Positions 11,401 to 22,469 of a stretch of DNA of 64,000 nucleotides are shown here, piece after piece. Under the pieces are notes generated by a model. It ran no database searches. It was not told where the DNA came from and saw only the letters and a program-made list of their open reading frames with translations. Origin of the DNA: Patagioenas fasciata (Eukaryota; Chordata; Aves; Columbiformes; Columbidae); assembly GCF_037038585.1 (NCBI RefSeq), contig NC_092520.1:120560001-120624000 (forward strand). The letters run 5' to 3'. The translations under genes were made by a program, and so were the position numbers. Each line of letters begins with the position of its first letter. Within the stretch, counting starts at the first letter, position 1.

Positions 11401-12630
11401 ATCCCATGTATTTCATGCCAGTTTGTTGCATTGCTCAGCTTGCCGTGAGCACTCTGAGGTATAGTCCCAACCTCCAGTGCATTTTCTGGCTGCCAGCTTG
11501 CCTCTGATTTTCACATCTTCAGAACATGATCGAAAATATTCAACAAAATCAGCTCCAGGGCAGACCCTGTCAAGAGTACCAGGGATTTGTGTTTAAAGGT
11601 CTAAATACTGGACAGTTACATCAGATGTCCTCAACAAAGATGCTGTTTTCAGACAGGGATTTACCTGGCCTGTCCCTGGTGCCTGTCTCTGCACCCATGA
11701 ATCCTGTGTGTGCTGCTCCTCCCTGATTTTGGAGAAGGCCAAGGGAAGGGCTGAAAGTTCTGCTTGTGATCCCATGAGAGCAGTATACAGCTTCTGCCTT
11801 TGGGAACCACAAACTGCAGCCCACTCCCCACCATGCCACACAGTGTAAACCCATCAGGTGTATGTGTCCTCAGCCCATGACCATCTGCAGGGCTATCCCT
11901 TCAAGTGCTCCCGGGAAGGTGGACGGCAAGACCCACATGTCACAGCAAGCCATGCAGTCTTCAACTTATGTCCACAGCCACTGGTACAGGCCAGGAGAAA
12001 CAATCCAACCTGAGGGCTCTTCCATTGAGTATGAGAAACTCAAGTGATCACCAAAAGCCCTTACAGAGTCAAGTTAGATGGTCTGTCACCATCTCCTTTC
12101 CCTGTGGCGTGTAACATTGCCACAGGAGAAAACCCATAAGGGCTGTATCCTGGAGCCCCAGGCAGTGTGAAGCTACAGCCTCTGCCCTAGAGCTTTGCTT
12201 TGTAATTTGTAAGGTATTTTACCCTGGCTTTTATTTTTTCTCCTTTTATACCTTTCAAGTGATCTGCTTTAGTATTGGTTTGTAGCACATCAGTACTGCT
12301 ACTAGGTAACCATGTGTAACAAATTGTTAGAGACTAAAAAGGCTTCATTTTGTTTACAGAGGTGAAGGGTCTGATCAGTTCTGGAAAAATAAGACTTTTG
12401 GGAAAAGGGGCTCTGTCAGAGTTATTTTACAATGTATGTGCTTTTTAAACAAAAATAAGCCTTTGAGTAAGCTTTTAAGTTGACATAGTGTGCTGCTTTC
12501 AGAGTTGTTTCTTTTCTCAATATTATTATGAAAGTGGAGAAAAATTGCTGGTTTTTTACTCAGCAACAGAGGTCACTTTTCCTAAAAATGTAAACATATT
12601 ATTGCATAAAGACGTTATTCCCGAGTACCA
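8470..12630. other. Unique non-coding sequence, no gene recognised
   Basis: No repeat family or coding exon recognised. A T-run of about 16 lies at 10910-10925. Open frames (up to 105 codons) are scattered over both strands without domains. A minus-strand splice-like pair around 10750-10795 (…GTTTTTTAG then …TTAG|gtaagt) was noted, but the 46-base peptide is uninformative. Confidence 0.45.
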
Positions 12631-12639
12631 CTGAGGAAT

Positions 12640-12850
12640 AAAAATTATATATCTTAATGCAAGGAGAATCAAGAGATTAATTACTTCCGTAATTCACATT
12701 TCTGATTAATATGATGCATACCTTTCTGAGCTACTATAGCTGTCTTTTCCACTGGTAATTGTGGCATAATGCAAGCCTCTCTGTCTAATAATAGAAATTA
12801 ATAGAACATTTCTTTCAATTAGGCATATGAAAAATGCATTTCCAAGCAAG
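12640..12850. promoter_or_regulatory. Possible conserved non-coding element (homeodomain-site rich)
   Basis: Contains GATTAATTAC, CGTAATTCAC, TGATTAATATGATGCAT, CTAATAATAG, AATTAATAG and CAATTAGGC within about 150 bases. This is a dense cluster of TAAT cores in complex sequence, with a TGATTAATATGATGCAT composite resembling paired homeodomain/PBX-type sites. These cores are visible; binding and conservation are inference. Confidence 0.25.
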
Positions 12851-12859
12851 CCACCAAAT

Positions 12860-15330
12860 GGAGTGTAGCTTTTAGAGCTGGAGAGTGTGTGATCTTAATT
12901 CTTTTCTCCTTTGCTAATTCAGTTTACACAAGTTCAGTTTATGTACCAGCTAATCCTGGTCACTCTGCTGCTCCCTGAAAGGACTTTCAGCAGAAGCATC
13001 ACACAGCAAAAGTGTGGGGAGGGAGAGTGAATTAAAATGGCTTTCCTAAGAAGAGCAGATTTGCAGTGCCACGCTGCACATGAATCTCTGGGTCTCATTC
13101 CTGTTTTGAGCAGTGTCACAAATCAAAACCAGGAACTTTCCACAGCCTCACCTCAATGTAAGATGCAGCAAGGTGGTTGTGTCCACGTGGCAGCTAAGCA
13201 GTAACATCACTACGGATGCCTGACGTGAGGAGGTGGGACACAAATCTTTCCTGTTCACTCCGTCAACAGACATTCAAAAAAATCACTAAAAATGGAAATT
13301 TACCTGCTTGCTTCATTGAGATTTGCCAGCAGATATGTGCTGTGAAAAAGTTTCTCCTGCCTTCAGGAGGTACCCCAATAACAGTGCTCCGCACATTCCT
13401 AAAAGAAGTGGGATTCTGTTTCCACAAGCCAGACTAACAACCGCCTGTGGGTTTGCCACTGATTTCCATGGAAGTGGGATTGTTCTCCACCTAAAGCATC
13501 TCTGCTCTGAGATTATTAGAGAAATAGTACTAATGAAGATTTCACTGCAGTGGTTTTGCTGTTACTGGTGTTATTAATGACTTATTTTTATTTCTTTAAA
13601 GTACTGATTTATGGACAACATATAGACAGAGAAGATAAGCTAAGGACTCAGTGGGAGGTCAAATGACCACAGATAATTAAATGCCTCTCTTTAAAAAGGC
13701 CAGTGCTTTGGGGAAGAGATGAGGAGATGAGGCAGGGTTTTGTTTTAATCAATTAAAATAGGATGACCAAAAAAAGAAGTATAGTCATTGTTGGTTTGTT
13801 ACACTGTAAGCATGCAAGGGTCTCTAGAGATCCCTGTGTCATCATGAAGGATCAGCCCTGAAGCTTAACCTGAGTTAATCCATCTAAAGCAACTGGTGAA
13901 TGCTCTCTTAATCTGTAATGTTTATAGGCATTGGAGAGGGAACTACCTGGGGGAACTATGTGGGGAAGAGATTTAAAGCTTCAGGCAAGCAAAACCTTGC
14001 AGGTATATGCTTAACCTTGATCACCCTGTTCTCTTTAGGAAAGTGTATGAGCATTTCCTTTTAATCCCATTGACATTTTCTAAATCCTATTGTCTTCCAT
14101 GGATCCCACAGGTATTACTTAAGGGCTTTGCTGAATAGTCTCTGCCCTTCCACAACACCGCTGATCCTTGAGCTTCTGCTAGCTCCACCAGCTCTTGTTG
14201 CCATTCCCCTTTCAACATTTTGTTTATAGTTTTTAGGTGAGACACCACCATTAAGTCATATATTAGTTGTTTTCTTTTCAGATTACTTTATTTTGAAATC
14301 TCAGATGCACTCCCTATAATTTTTCTTATGCATACAGCAAACCATCCTTTCCACCACTTATTTATTTCATATCATGTCATTAATATGTCTCTAACATATG
14401 CCTCTTTAGCTGCATCATTCCTGCTCCATCTGAATATCAGTTCAGGGCTCATCTCACTTAGCTGAAGGAAACTTAGACTCTCTCCTGTGAGCTGGGAATA
14501 ACTGAGGCTCCTAAACACCCAAAAGCATTTCAAGTAGATGGCTGAAATCCAGCAAGGACTCAGCAGGCACCTCTCTTGCCAAGCAGAAAGGCACAGTGCT
14601 GAGTCCTGCCAGTTTATTGTCTTTTCCCTCTGTCCCCTGTCTGCCTTGTCAAGACAAGGAACTGGAGATCCCCAGTTGGGTCACCTGCCTGGGCATTTGC
14701 CCACTGGGGCCTCCCCAGTTCTCAGCTCTCCTTCAGCCTACACAGCAAAGCTGTTGTAGCTGAGGCATATTTTCCATCTTCTGTTTCACACAAAAGCAGT
14801 AGCGAAATCAGTTACCATGTCCAAAACCAAAACAAAGTAAAAGGAAAGTCCCATATTTTGGAGCTCTAAAACTTTCCTTGAAAATATGGTTTCCTCATCT
14901 TCACAAATAGTAATGAGTTATACTTTCATGCCTATATCCTAAGCCAACGCTATTGAAACATTCATCAAAAGGCTAGTATGGCAGGGCTCTTCAGCCCACC
15001 ACAGTATTCCCCCCAGGTTTGTACTCAAATTACAGATGCATACTATAGCACACAGAGGGTATGTCCATTGGAGTATCATTCAATTTAAAGAGAAAGATGA
15101 TAGGGGAGAATCTGACAAGAGAAAAGGATGAAGGTAGTACATTAATGAACTCTCCTAAATAAGAGTGTGTAACCGTCTAGTCTTTTTCAAAAAGACAGCA
15201 GTCGGCACCCAGAAGAATAACTCATTCCAAAAGAGATGTCTTTTTTTTTACAACTGTGGTTATTGCTCTGACTGAATGGCCATTGTGTGCAATGTACTTA
15301 GAGATACCATCTGACACATTTTTTTGTTTT
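12860..15330. other. Unique non-coding sequence, no gene recognised
   Basis: No repeat or exon recognised. A plus-strand frame at 14538-14759 (73 codons, ATG start) has no domain or splice context that supports it. A T-run of about 10 lies at 15240-15249. Confidence 0.45.
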
Positions 15331-15339
15331 CTGATATAG

Positions 15340-15475
15340 AAAGTGTATTTTAGTCAATGGTATTGATTTATTCCTTTCCTTGCTTAATTAGGAAATCGTC
15401 ATTTAATCAAGATTTCCCTGTTAACTCAGAGGTAAAGTAATTAACTATTTTATTGGTGTGCTTTTCAGTGTAATA
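15340..15475. promoter_or_regulatory. Possible conserved non-coding element (AT-rich)
   Basis: Non-repetitive AT-rich block with CTTAATTAGG, TCATTTAATCAAG and AGTAATTAACTATTTTATTGG. The last part combines a TAATTA core with an ATTGG (inverted CCAAT) box. This resembles enhancer-like sequence but is unproven. Confidence 0.18.
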
Positions 15476-15881
15476 GTTACTAGCAAGCTATTCATTTCAT
15501 TGTCCAGAATACCCTTTCCTGTAGTAGTCTTTTTTTATTACCTTTGTTTTATTTTGCAGCAGTGAGCCAGTTATAGTTTTATTAAAAAACAACGACAAAA
15601 CCCAGTGCATTCTCAAATATGTGTGAGTGTGTGGTGAAGGTAGGCACTGTTTTTCTTCCCTCACTTAGAGCACAAAAATTATGCTGTAGCAAGAATTTCA
15701 GTAATTAATTGGTACAAGTGATTTTCACAAACATGCTCCTGCTGTGAGACCTTTTGCCGCAGATTAACTTTTACATCCACTTCAGTGAAAAAAAATTACA
15801 ACTAACAAGCAGTTCAATAACCTCTCTCTCCACTCCACCAAGCTGTTCCTGCAATCAAACTTTTTATTTTTCTATATCCAG

Positions 15882-15913
15882 CCATCATAGGAAAATGGAC
15901 CCGTTGTAAAGAG
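15882..15913 (+). CDS. Candidate microexon (32 bp), protein unidentified
   Basis: A strong acceptor (TTTTTATTTTTCTATATCCAG, ag at 15880-15881) is followed 32 bases later by a strong donor GAG|gtaaga (gt at 15914-15915). Only one of three frames is open: two bases (CC) completing a split codon, then IIGKWTRCKE, ending at a codon boundary. Both splice sites are close to vertebrate consensus, which is uncommon at this spacing. The peptide is too short to assign. GKWTRC vaguely recalls thrombospondin-type repeats, but that is not evidence of family. Could be an alternative or cryptic exon, or chance. Confidence 0.22.
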
Positions 15914-16572
15914 GTAAGATATAATGTGGTAGAGCATCAGTTCTGTTTTTCTGTTTGTGTTCTCAGTAAAGATTTTGGCATGTGCCTGCTGTTTCTGGTA
16001 TAGATCACTGATTTGTAATGGGACTTTGCGGGAAGATGCTGGCTCATTTTCTATGTGGTTAAAATTGCTTCATGATATTACTCAAAAGAGCACAATGGGG
16101 ATTAGAAATAGCTGCCACATCTCATTTTTGGAGATCTGCTGGTTAAGTATCATTGTTCCGGAACCACGCACGTCCTCTGCCCAAAAGCCAGATTCTGCAT
16201 GTTGCATTGAAGAGGCGTCCATATGTCTGACCTCTGTGCACAAGCAGAACCTCCCCTTCCCACTGCCTGCAGCTCAGTGGTGTCCTGGCTGCAGGACACT
16301 GGGCTCAGTGAACGAGAGGAGAACCAACACCACCCCAAGGCAACACATATCTGCTCTTTCTGAGCACACATATAGCACATAGCAAAGGTAAAATTCAGGT
16401 TTATCATAAACAATACAACATACTCATCTTAAAGTCTGATCTGTCAGAGACAGGTGGAGGCTCTTGGGTGCTATTTGGACAGGGTGTCCTTTTCTAGGCC
16501 TTAGACCTGCAAATTAAAGCTCAAAAATGTGAAGCAAGCAAACCCCAGAAGTCCCAAAAACACTTGCTCATT

Positions 16573-16597
16573 AAAAAAAAAAAAAAAAAAAAAAAAA
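16573..16597 (+). repeat. Poly-A run (25 A)
   Basis: Uninterrupted A run followed by accaccacaaaacac. No recognisable retroposed gene body or SINE lies immediately upstream (16400-16572), so it is most simply a microsatellite. A tail of a very old retrocopy cannot be excluded. Confidence 0.9.
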
Positions 16598-18834
16598 CCA
16601 CCACAAAACACATAGACTACCCGAACTATGTAAGCAGGAGAGGAGATATACACCTGACTCTGAACTGGCCTCTGTAGCATATGTGTCAAATACCAGATCT
16701 TCTCCTTTCCCATGAGCACAGTTGCTATTCTGGCGTTGCAGGTAGCACCAGATTCAACACAAGCAGAACTAAATGGTTGGTCACACCAGCTGCAGCTCAG
16801 CTACATAAATCCTTGCCACAGGATGCTGCGGATACTAAACGCATGACAACAAATGCACTGAGGACTATTGGGAGCAAAATGTCACTTCTGCCTCACAAAA
16901 TTCCTAATTCTGACATTATTGGAGCCTGGGAGAGTACTGAGGATGTATGAATACATTTACCCTGTTGCTGTATCTTCCTGGACATCTGCTGTGGACCAAC
17001 GAAAAGGCAGAATATTGAGCTAGATGGATATTCTTGTGGGGTTTTTTTAATGCTTATGAAGCCAGGCAAAAAGGAAGTTGACAGTCTTCAGAATGTGAAG
17101 TCTTGCAGCTCCTGGCAGCAGGATCACCAGGGTTGATGTTTTCCAAATGGCTCGCCAGGTGCCCCATCCAGAACCTGATCTCCTTGTAACACTGTATGGA
17201 GAATTGCAGGATGTTTAGTTTTGATTCCAAATGTGACAGACAGCAAATATCAAACTCCTCCATGAAACAGAATTACCACTCTCCATCCAGCTGCATTAAC
17301 TATTCACGACTTCGCTGTGCACAGAATTTTGTTTCACATTCCTTTAGTGCACTGCTTCCCAAATCGTGCTAAATGTACCACAAGTGCTATAGAAACAGCC
17401 TCAGAGCAGCATGTCTGTACTGCCCAAATATTTCAGTGGTTCCTCCCCTGCTTGCCAATGTCAACAGCATTGTCAGAACAAAGCCAGTTTGGTATATCTG
17501 CCCTAGGATCTATCATCCCATTACAGCTGCCTCATTACAAAACATACATAACCACAAAAGACCCCAAGCCAAATCAATTGACCTCATCTGACTGAGTAAA
17601 TGAGACTGATCTGCACTTTAAACAACATCTCAAGCATACTTGCAGTTTTGGAGGGCATCAGGATTGCCTCCTGGCTCACAAAATGGGCCAGAAAATGCGC
17701 CCAACATTAAGGAGGCAAGAGCTTGTCTTTCAAGGACCATCCCCAAGTAGCAGGTGCAACAATGCATGAAGAACCCTCTTTTAGAAACAAAATCAAGCTG
17801 AAGATGTAGCTGGGATTGATTTTGATCTGGTTTGAATTTCTATCATTCAGCCCTTCTGTGAGACATGTTGCAGTCTCCCTTGTGTAAACCAGACGTCTGC
17901 ACCTAAAAAGAAATGTTGAGAGAAAAGAATGTGTGCTTAAAAAATGCAGATTTTCAGCAAATTTTCTGAAAACAAAACTTTCCAAGATAAGATACTGAAG
18001 TCTTCTGTCCAATGTCTATGCTGCAGAAGTCCAAGCTCTCAACATGAACCTAGCAGTGTGCCAGAGGTCTTATCAGGGAGTGTCTTACCCTCCGTACAAA
18101 ATGTCCATCTGAAATTCTCAGTCTCTGAATTCTTTGCTGAGAACAGGAATCAAGTAAGCCAATTAAGCTGTGTTCTAATACATTAGAAGATGTTTATAGT
18201 AATGGTTTTTAAACTACACCAACCTGATGAAAATGCTTTTTATCAGTACAAACCTAAGACACATCTGAACCATTTGCTCGGACATAAAAGGCTTGCCTTT
18301 GTGTGGTAACCTGTTTATACGGACCCTGCATCCTCTTAGGGCCTCTCTGGAAGGAGGACAACTAAGGCTCTAAGCAGATCCTGTTTTCAAAACCCAATTT
18401 CCTTTCCTTCTACATGTAACACTAGCTCTGGTGTTTAATTATCCTCTTCCCATTTGTCTTTTGAGGATGTATCTTCCTCCTCTCGTTTTTTTCACTTTAA
18501 AGCCTTTCCCTCTAATCGTGCTAGCAGAAGGTTATTTCCCCTCTGGATTAATTGGAGGCTCTCCAGCCCACACCAGCTCCCCTTTCAGGGAAGCCTCACA
18601 TCACATGAATCCAACACTTATTCTGCCAGAAGTTTGTTTCCAAAATCCTTCTTGTTCCTTCTTAGCATTCAGTATTCACAGGACTCATAAGAATGTCAGC
18701 TGTAGCCCTCTCCCTCAGCCTTATTCTTCCCATGAGGCTGCTCTTTGTGTCACCAATAGCAGCTAATGAAAAGCAGCCTTCCCTAGATGGGACTCAAACT
18801 GTCCATCCTGATAGCTATGTCTTATTTTATGTCC

Positions 18835-18850
18835 TTTTTTTTTTTTTTTT
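18835..18850. repeat. Poly-T run (16 T)
   Basis: Homopolymer inside the pyrimidine-rich stretch; no element body recognised on either side. Confidence 0.9.
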
Positions 18851-20460
18851 GGTCATACAGTCAGTCTTGCCTAATTCAGAGTCGCCTTTCAGAGGCAGCT
18901 GCTGTTTTGCCAGCTTCCAGATGGTGTCTCTCAGGTTCTGGTATCCTTACCTGCTTGCTGTCCTTCTTCCTCGTCTCCAATGTTTCTTCAGGGAGCAGCT
19001 AGAAACACACAGCAGTGTCTATCTGACAGTTCTAGGTTCTTTCCCCAAAATCATGTCTCTCGCTGTATGAGCAAGCCATTGTCATATCTCAAGCCACTTC
19101 ATGTAGGAAATTTTCAAATCAAATACTTCCATTTTGCTCTTCTAATGAAAACATGAATATTTGTACCTGAGTCTTTGCAAGTAAGGAAAAGCTGCCCTTA
19201 ATCACACCAGAGCCACCACTGTGTCCATATTGACAGCAAAAATGCCTCTCCCCGTCTGATTCTTTTGCCTTGCTCTGCAGGCAAAGGGGAGAGTGTACAT
19301 CAATGTGGGCACCAGCGAGGTGTGTGCACAAAGCTGTCAAATGGGGACTAATACGTTACTATGTGTGCAGTGTCACTTTTTTCTTCACGCTTACATACGG
19401 CACGCACCCTTCCTACTTGCTCACTAGATGTGGATTACATAGCCCGGCTTGTGGCTGAGTCCTCAGATCTAGACAGGTTTCAGTCTTATGCAAAGGTTCT
19501 GAACTCACTAAAACCAACATTATCCAAGTAGTAGTTACAAATTTAAATACCTTTGTCAATCTAGACCTTAAGTACTGCATTACTTTCTCTGACTCACAAA
19601 GAAATAGGTGGCAAGAAAGCAATTTAGGTCTTCCCTTCTCCTCATACATACATATATGTCTTACAAAAAAGAATTCATGAGTAACACCTTTTGTAATCTT
19701 AATATCTGCCACTGCAGTTTGCCCCAGCATCCTGCCTGCTGTTGCTATCTGGTTTCTTTGCTTTTTGTTCATAACTCAGTCCAATTCTTTTTTCTAAATG
19801 GGCTTTCTTGTTGCCCTGTCTTTAAAATCCTACAGAACTTTCCTTTTGTGGATTAAGCAACATAACCAACTTTTGCTTGTTTCCAGTAGATATTCAGGTC
19901 TATTTGTTCTAATTTTGTAAGAGAAAGACTACCTGATATTCTGACACCATCTAAATATGCTAAATATAGTGCAGAATGTGGACAATATTTATTCACAGAC
20001 CATTCAGCTCATATGTCTGAATTTTCTGCCTCCCCTGCCTGCTAAATTATTCTTTAAGAATAATTTGTTTTGTTGTCATTTTATTTTTTTTGGCTTTTCA
20101 GAACCCAAAACAAGAGTGGAAGGCCAGAATCAGTTAAGACTCCTGCATCCACTAAGCAAGAGCTGCAATATCTAACTTCTTGGTGCACCATTCCTGGTGA
20201 GAGAAATCCAGAAGCAGTCCTTCACTGGAGCTGGCAGGCACCTCAGACCAGCAACTCAAAAAGCCCACTGCTTGTGCAAACCCAAAGCTGGAACCACTTT
20301 CCACAGCTGGGCAGCTACTAAGGGAGGGGAAACTGACCTAGAGCAAATTGACCCTGGTTTAGATACCTCATTCTCCTCTTTTCTAACTCACAGTTAACAA
20401 GAAATTCTTAAGAGTACTAAGAGTACTAAAAGAAGCAAAGCACTGAAAAGGTGCCTACTC

Positions 20461-20479
20461 TTTTTTTTTTTTTTTTTTT
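20461..20479. repeat. Poly-T run (19 T)
   Basis: Homopolymer following the small repeat AGAGTACTAAGAGTACTAAAAG (about 20411-20432). On the minus strand it would be an A run, but no retrocopy was recognised next to it. Confidence 0.9.
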
Positions 20480-21833
20480 CACAAAACTCATATTGGGTTT
20501 AGGGGTTTGAGTCCCTCCCTGTTCCTGTTTCAGCCCCATGAATGCAGAGGCTTGTATTGCTTCAGGTGCAACAGGAAATAAATGCTAATATTTTCAGCCT
20601 TCTTGGTCTTTCAAGTCATAGAACATGTAATTCTACACTCCCGCAATATTATATTTGGCAAAGTCTAAAGCACCATCACAGTCCATAAACTACAAAGGAA
20701 AAAGAACTTGCGATCAGGCATTTCTGAAGGCAGAACCCAACCATACATTTTGGAGGTGCTTGAATTTCACAGCTTTGCCTTTTGAATATTCAGCATAAAC
20801 TGAGGCACATTTTAGAAAAATCTCTGCTCTATTTCACTTATAATAATTTGGTGAGCTGGAACTAAAAGTAAAGTTTGCTGGTTTTCCGCAACAGCATATT
20901 GCACAATCCTCTTGTCTTGGTTTAACCCTCCTGCAATCCAGTGCTGTTTCTATTTCTATCCATTCTAGTCATATTTTTACTTCAAAATGGGCAACAATCT
21001 TTTCTAGCAACATTTAATGGTGTCGCAAGCAACAAAATATCCTTTTTTGAGGAATAAAACTTTTCCTCTTCAGCTATTTAGGACACATCATGAGGGATCA
21101 TAACTGGAAAACAGAGTGCTATGCAATTTTTTTATAAACAAAGTGTACTTTTTGACTTAGATTAGAAACATGGATTATATTCACCAGGGAGGTTTGTTTC
21201 CAGTGTGAGACCTTTCCATGACATGTGTTCATTACAGGAGGGTGGTGACCCAAGCACTAGGCTCTCTGTTCACACAGGTTTCTATTCTGTGTCTATATAC
21301 AGTCACAGATGGATGCAGAGGGACCAAGGCTGTCTTTGTGTGGTCTGTGAACTGTTTGGGCCTGAGCCAGCTCCACTCCAGAAGGTGGAAAGCCAGGTTA
21401 AACTGGAGTTACGTCCAAGCCAGTAAGACTCTCTGGGAGCTCTACTCTACCATTGCTGTCACCTTCTGGACCTGAGCTGGCTTGTATCTGCCTAGCCTGG
21501 TGCACAAGCAGAGCCAACCAAGTCTTGGATGTCTCCCTCCCTTCAGAAAAGGCATAAAACATTATGGGTTGAAAGAATCTGCTGCAGAGTTCAAGCGATG
21601 ATTTGTACTATGTGCAGAGGGCAAACCCTCATTTCTGATGAACAAATAAAGAAACAGAAATGGCTTTTTTGGCTACCCAGACTGTGCAGTGGAAAAACAT
21701 CTCTTAATTCCCAGCACAGCCCTCACAGGCATGCACTGCCCTGAGAAACCAGTTGGAAACTGTCAGCCCAGCGAGGGAAGCCCAGGCATCCCAGACAGGA
21801 GAAGAAAGGTATAGATGGCCATGTTCCAGCTAC

Positions 21834-22465
21834 CTTGAGTTGCTGATTGCGCTGTTACCATTAAGACTATGGACATAAGGGACAGGGTGCTGGCAGGTAG
21901 ATCGTACTTGCCCTGAGCAGCAGCACCCAGGAGGAGGGCAGCAGGAGCTGCAGCTCATTCCCCACGGAAACAATCTGCCTGACTCAGAGCTTGCTGCAGA
22001 GGCCACTCTCCAGCTCCACAAAGCTGGTGATGGTCTCCAGAAGGATATTCCCCAACAAATCCATCCAGGCTTCAGACAGTGAAGGCTGGAGAGCTCAGTG
22101 TGATGGGGAATACGAAGCTGCAGGGATCTCTTCCTGCCTATAAAGGTGGACAACTGCCCAGGGGAGAACTGCAGTTTCTGCAGGAGCTGCTGGGTATTAA
22201 CTAAGAAGCATTTGAATCCCTGGTGTAATCGCACCACATCCAGCAGAATAAAATCCAGGTTATTCCCTTTTGCCTAGCACATTAATCTGTAAAACCTGTG
22301 GAATAGATACTACCAGGTGACTGCACACAACATGCTGATCTACAGCTGCCGTCACACTCATGATCAGAAATCGCAGGTGGTCAAGGTTGAGGGCTGCCTG
22401 CAGCTCCACAGGGCTCTTGAAAATAGCGCTGTGCTCCCACCAGGCAGTCAACAGAACGGCCATAC
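21834..22465 (-). pseudogene. Decayed protein-coding-like stretch, parent gene unidentified
   Basis: On the minus strand consecutive frames read like one protein once small breaks are allowed for. The first part starts with an ATG at 22463 and includes VELQAALNLDHLRFL. After a break near 22265 comes GFKCFLVNTQQLLQKLQFSP, then, past a second break near 22085, SEAWMDLLGNILLETIT. A TGA follows near 21985, and another shift near 21890. The leucine-rich amphipathic composition suggests a helical (HEAT/ARM-like) protein, but I could not name a family. The left end abuts a donor-like AAG|gtagct (21834/21833) and the right end an acceptor-like CATCCAG (22466). It may therefore be a decayed large exon. 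A frame-broken retrocopy is the alternative; no poly-A tail or target duplication was seen. Breaks are described as seen; no repaired protein is given. Confidence 0.35.
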
Positions 22466-22469
22466 CTGG

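Larger units (their letters stand above)
16600..21830. other. Unique non-coding sequence with pyrimidine-rich part
   Basis: The section 18430-19060 is C/T-rich on the plus strand, which opens long frames (111 and 125 codons) rich in Ser, Leu, Phe and Pro. They look like composition artefacts. T-runs lie at 18835-18850 and 20461-20479. No repeat family, RNA gene or convincing exon recognised. Confidence 0.45.

Noticed and set aside
18431..19070. Two plus-strand frames of 111 and 125 codons
   Set aside because: The section is C/T-rich and encodes Ser/Leu/Phe/Pro-rich strings, including a poly-Phe from a T run; judged a composition artefact.
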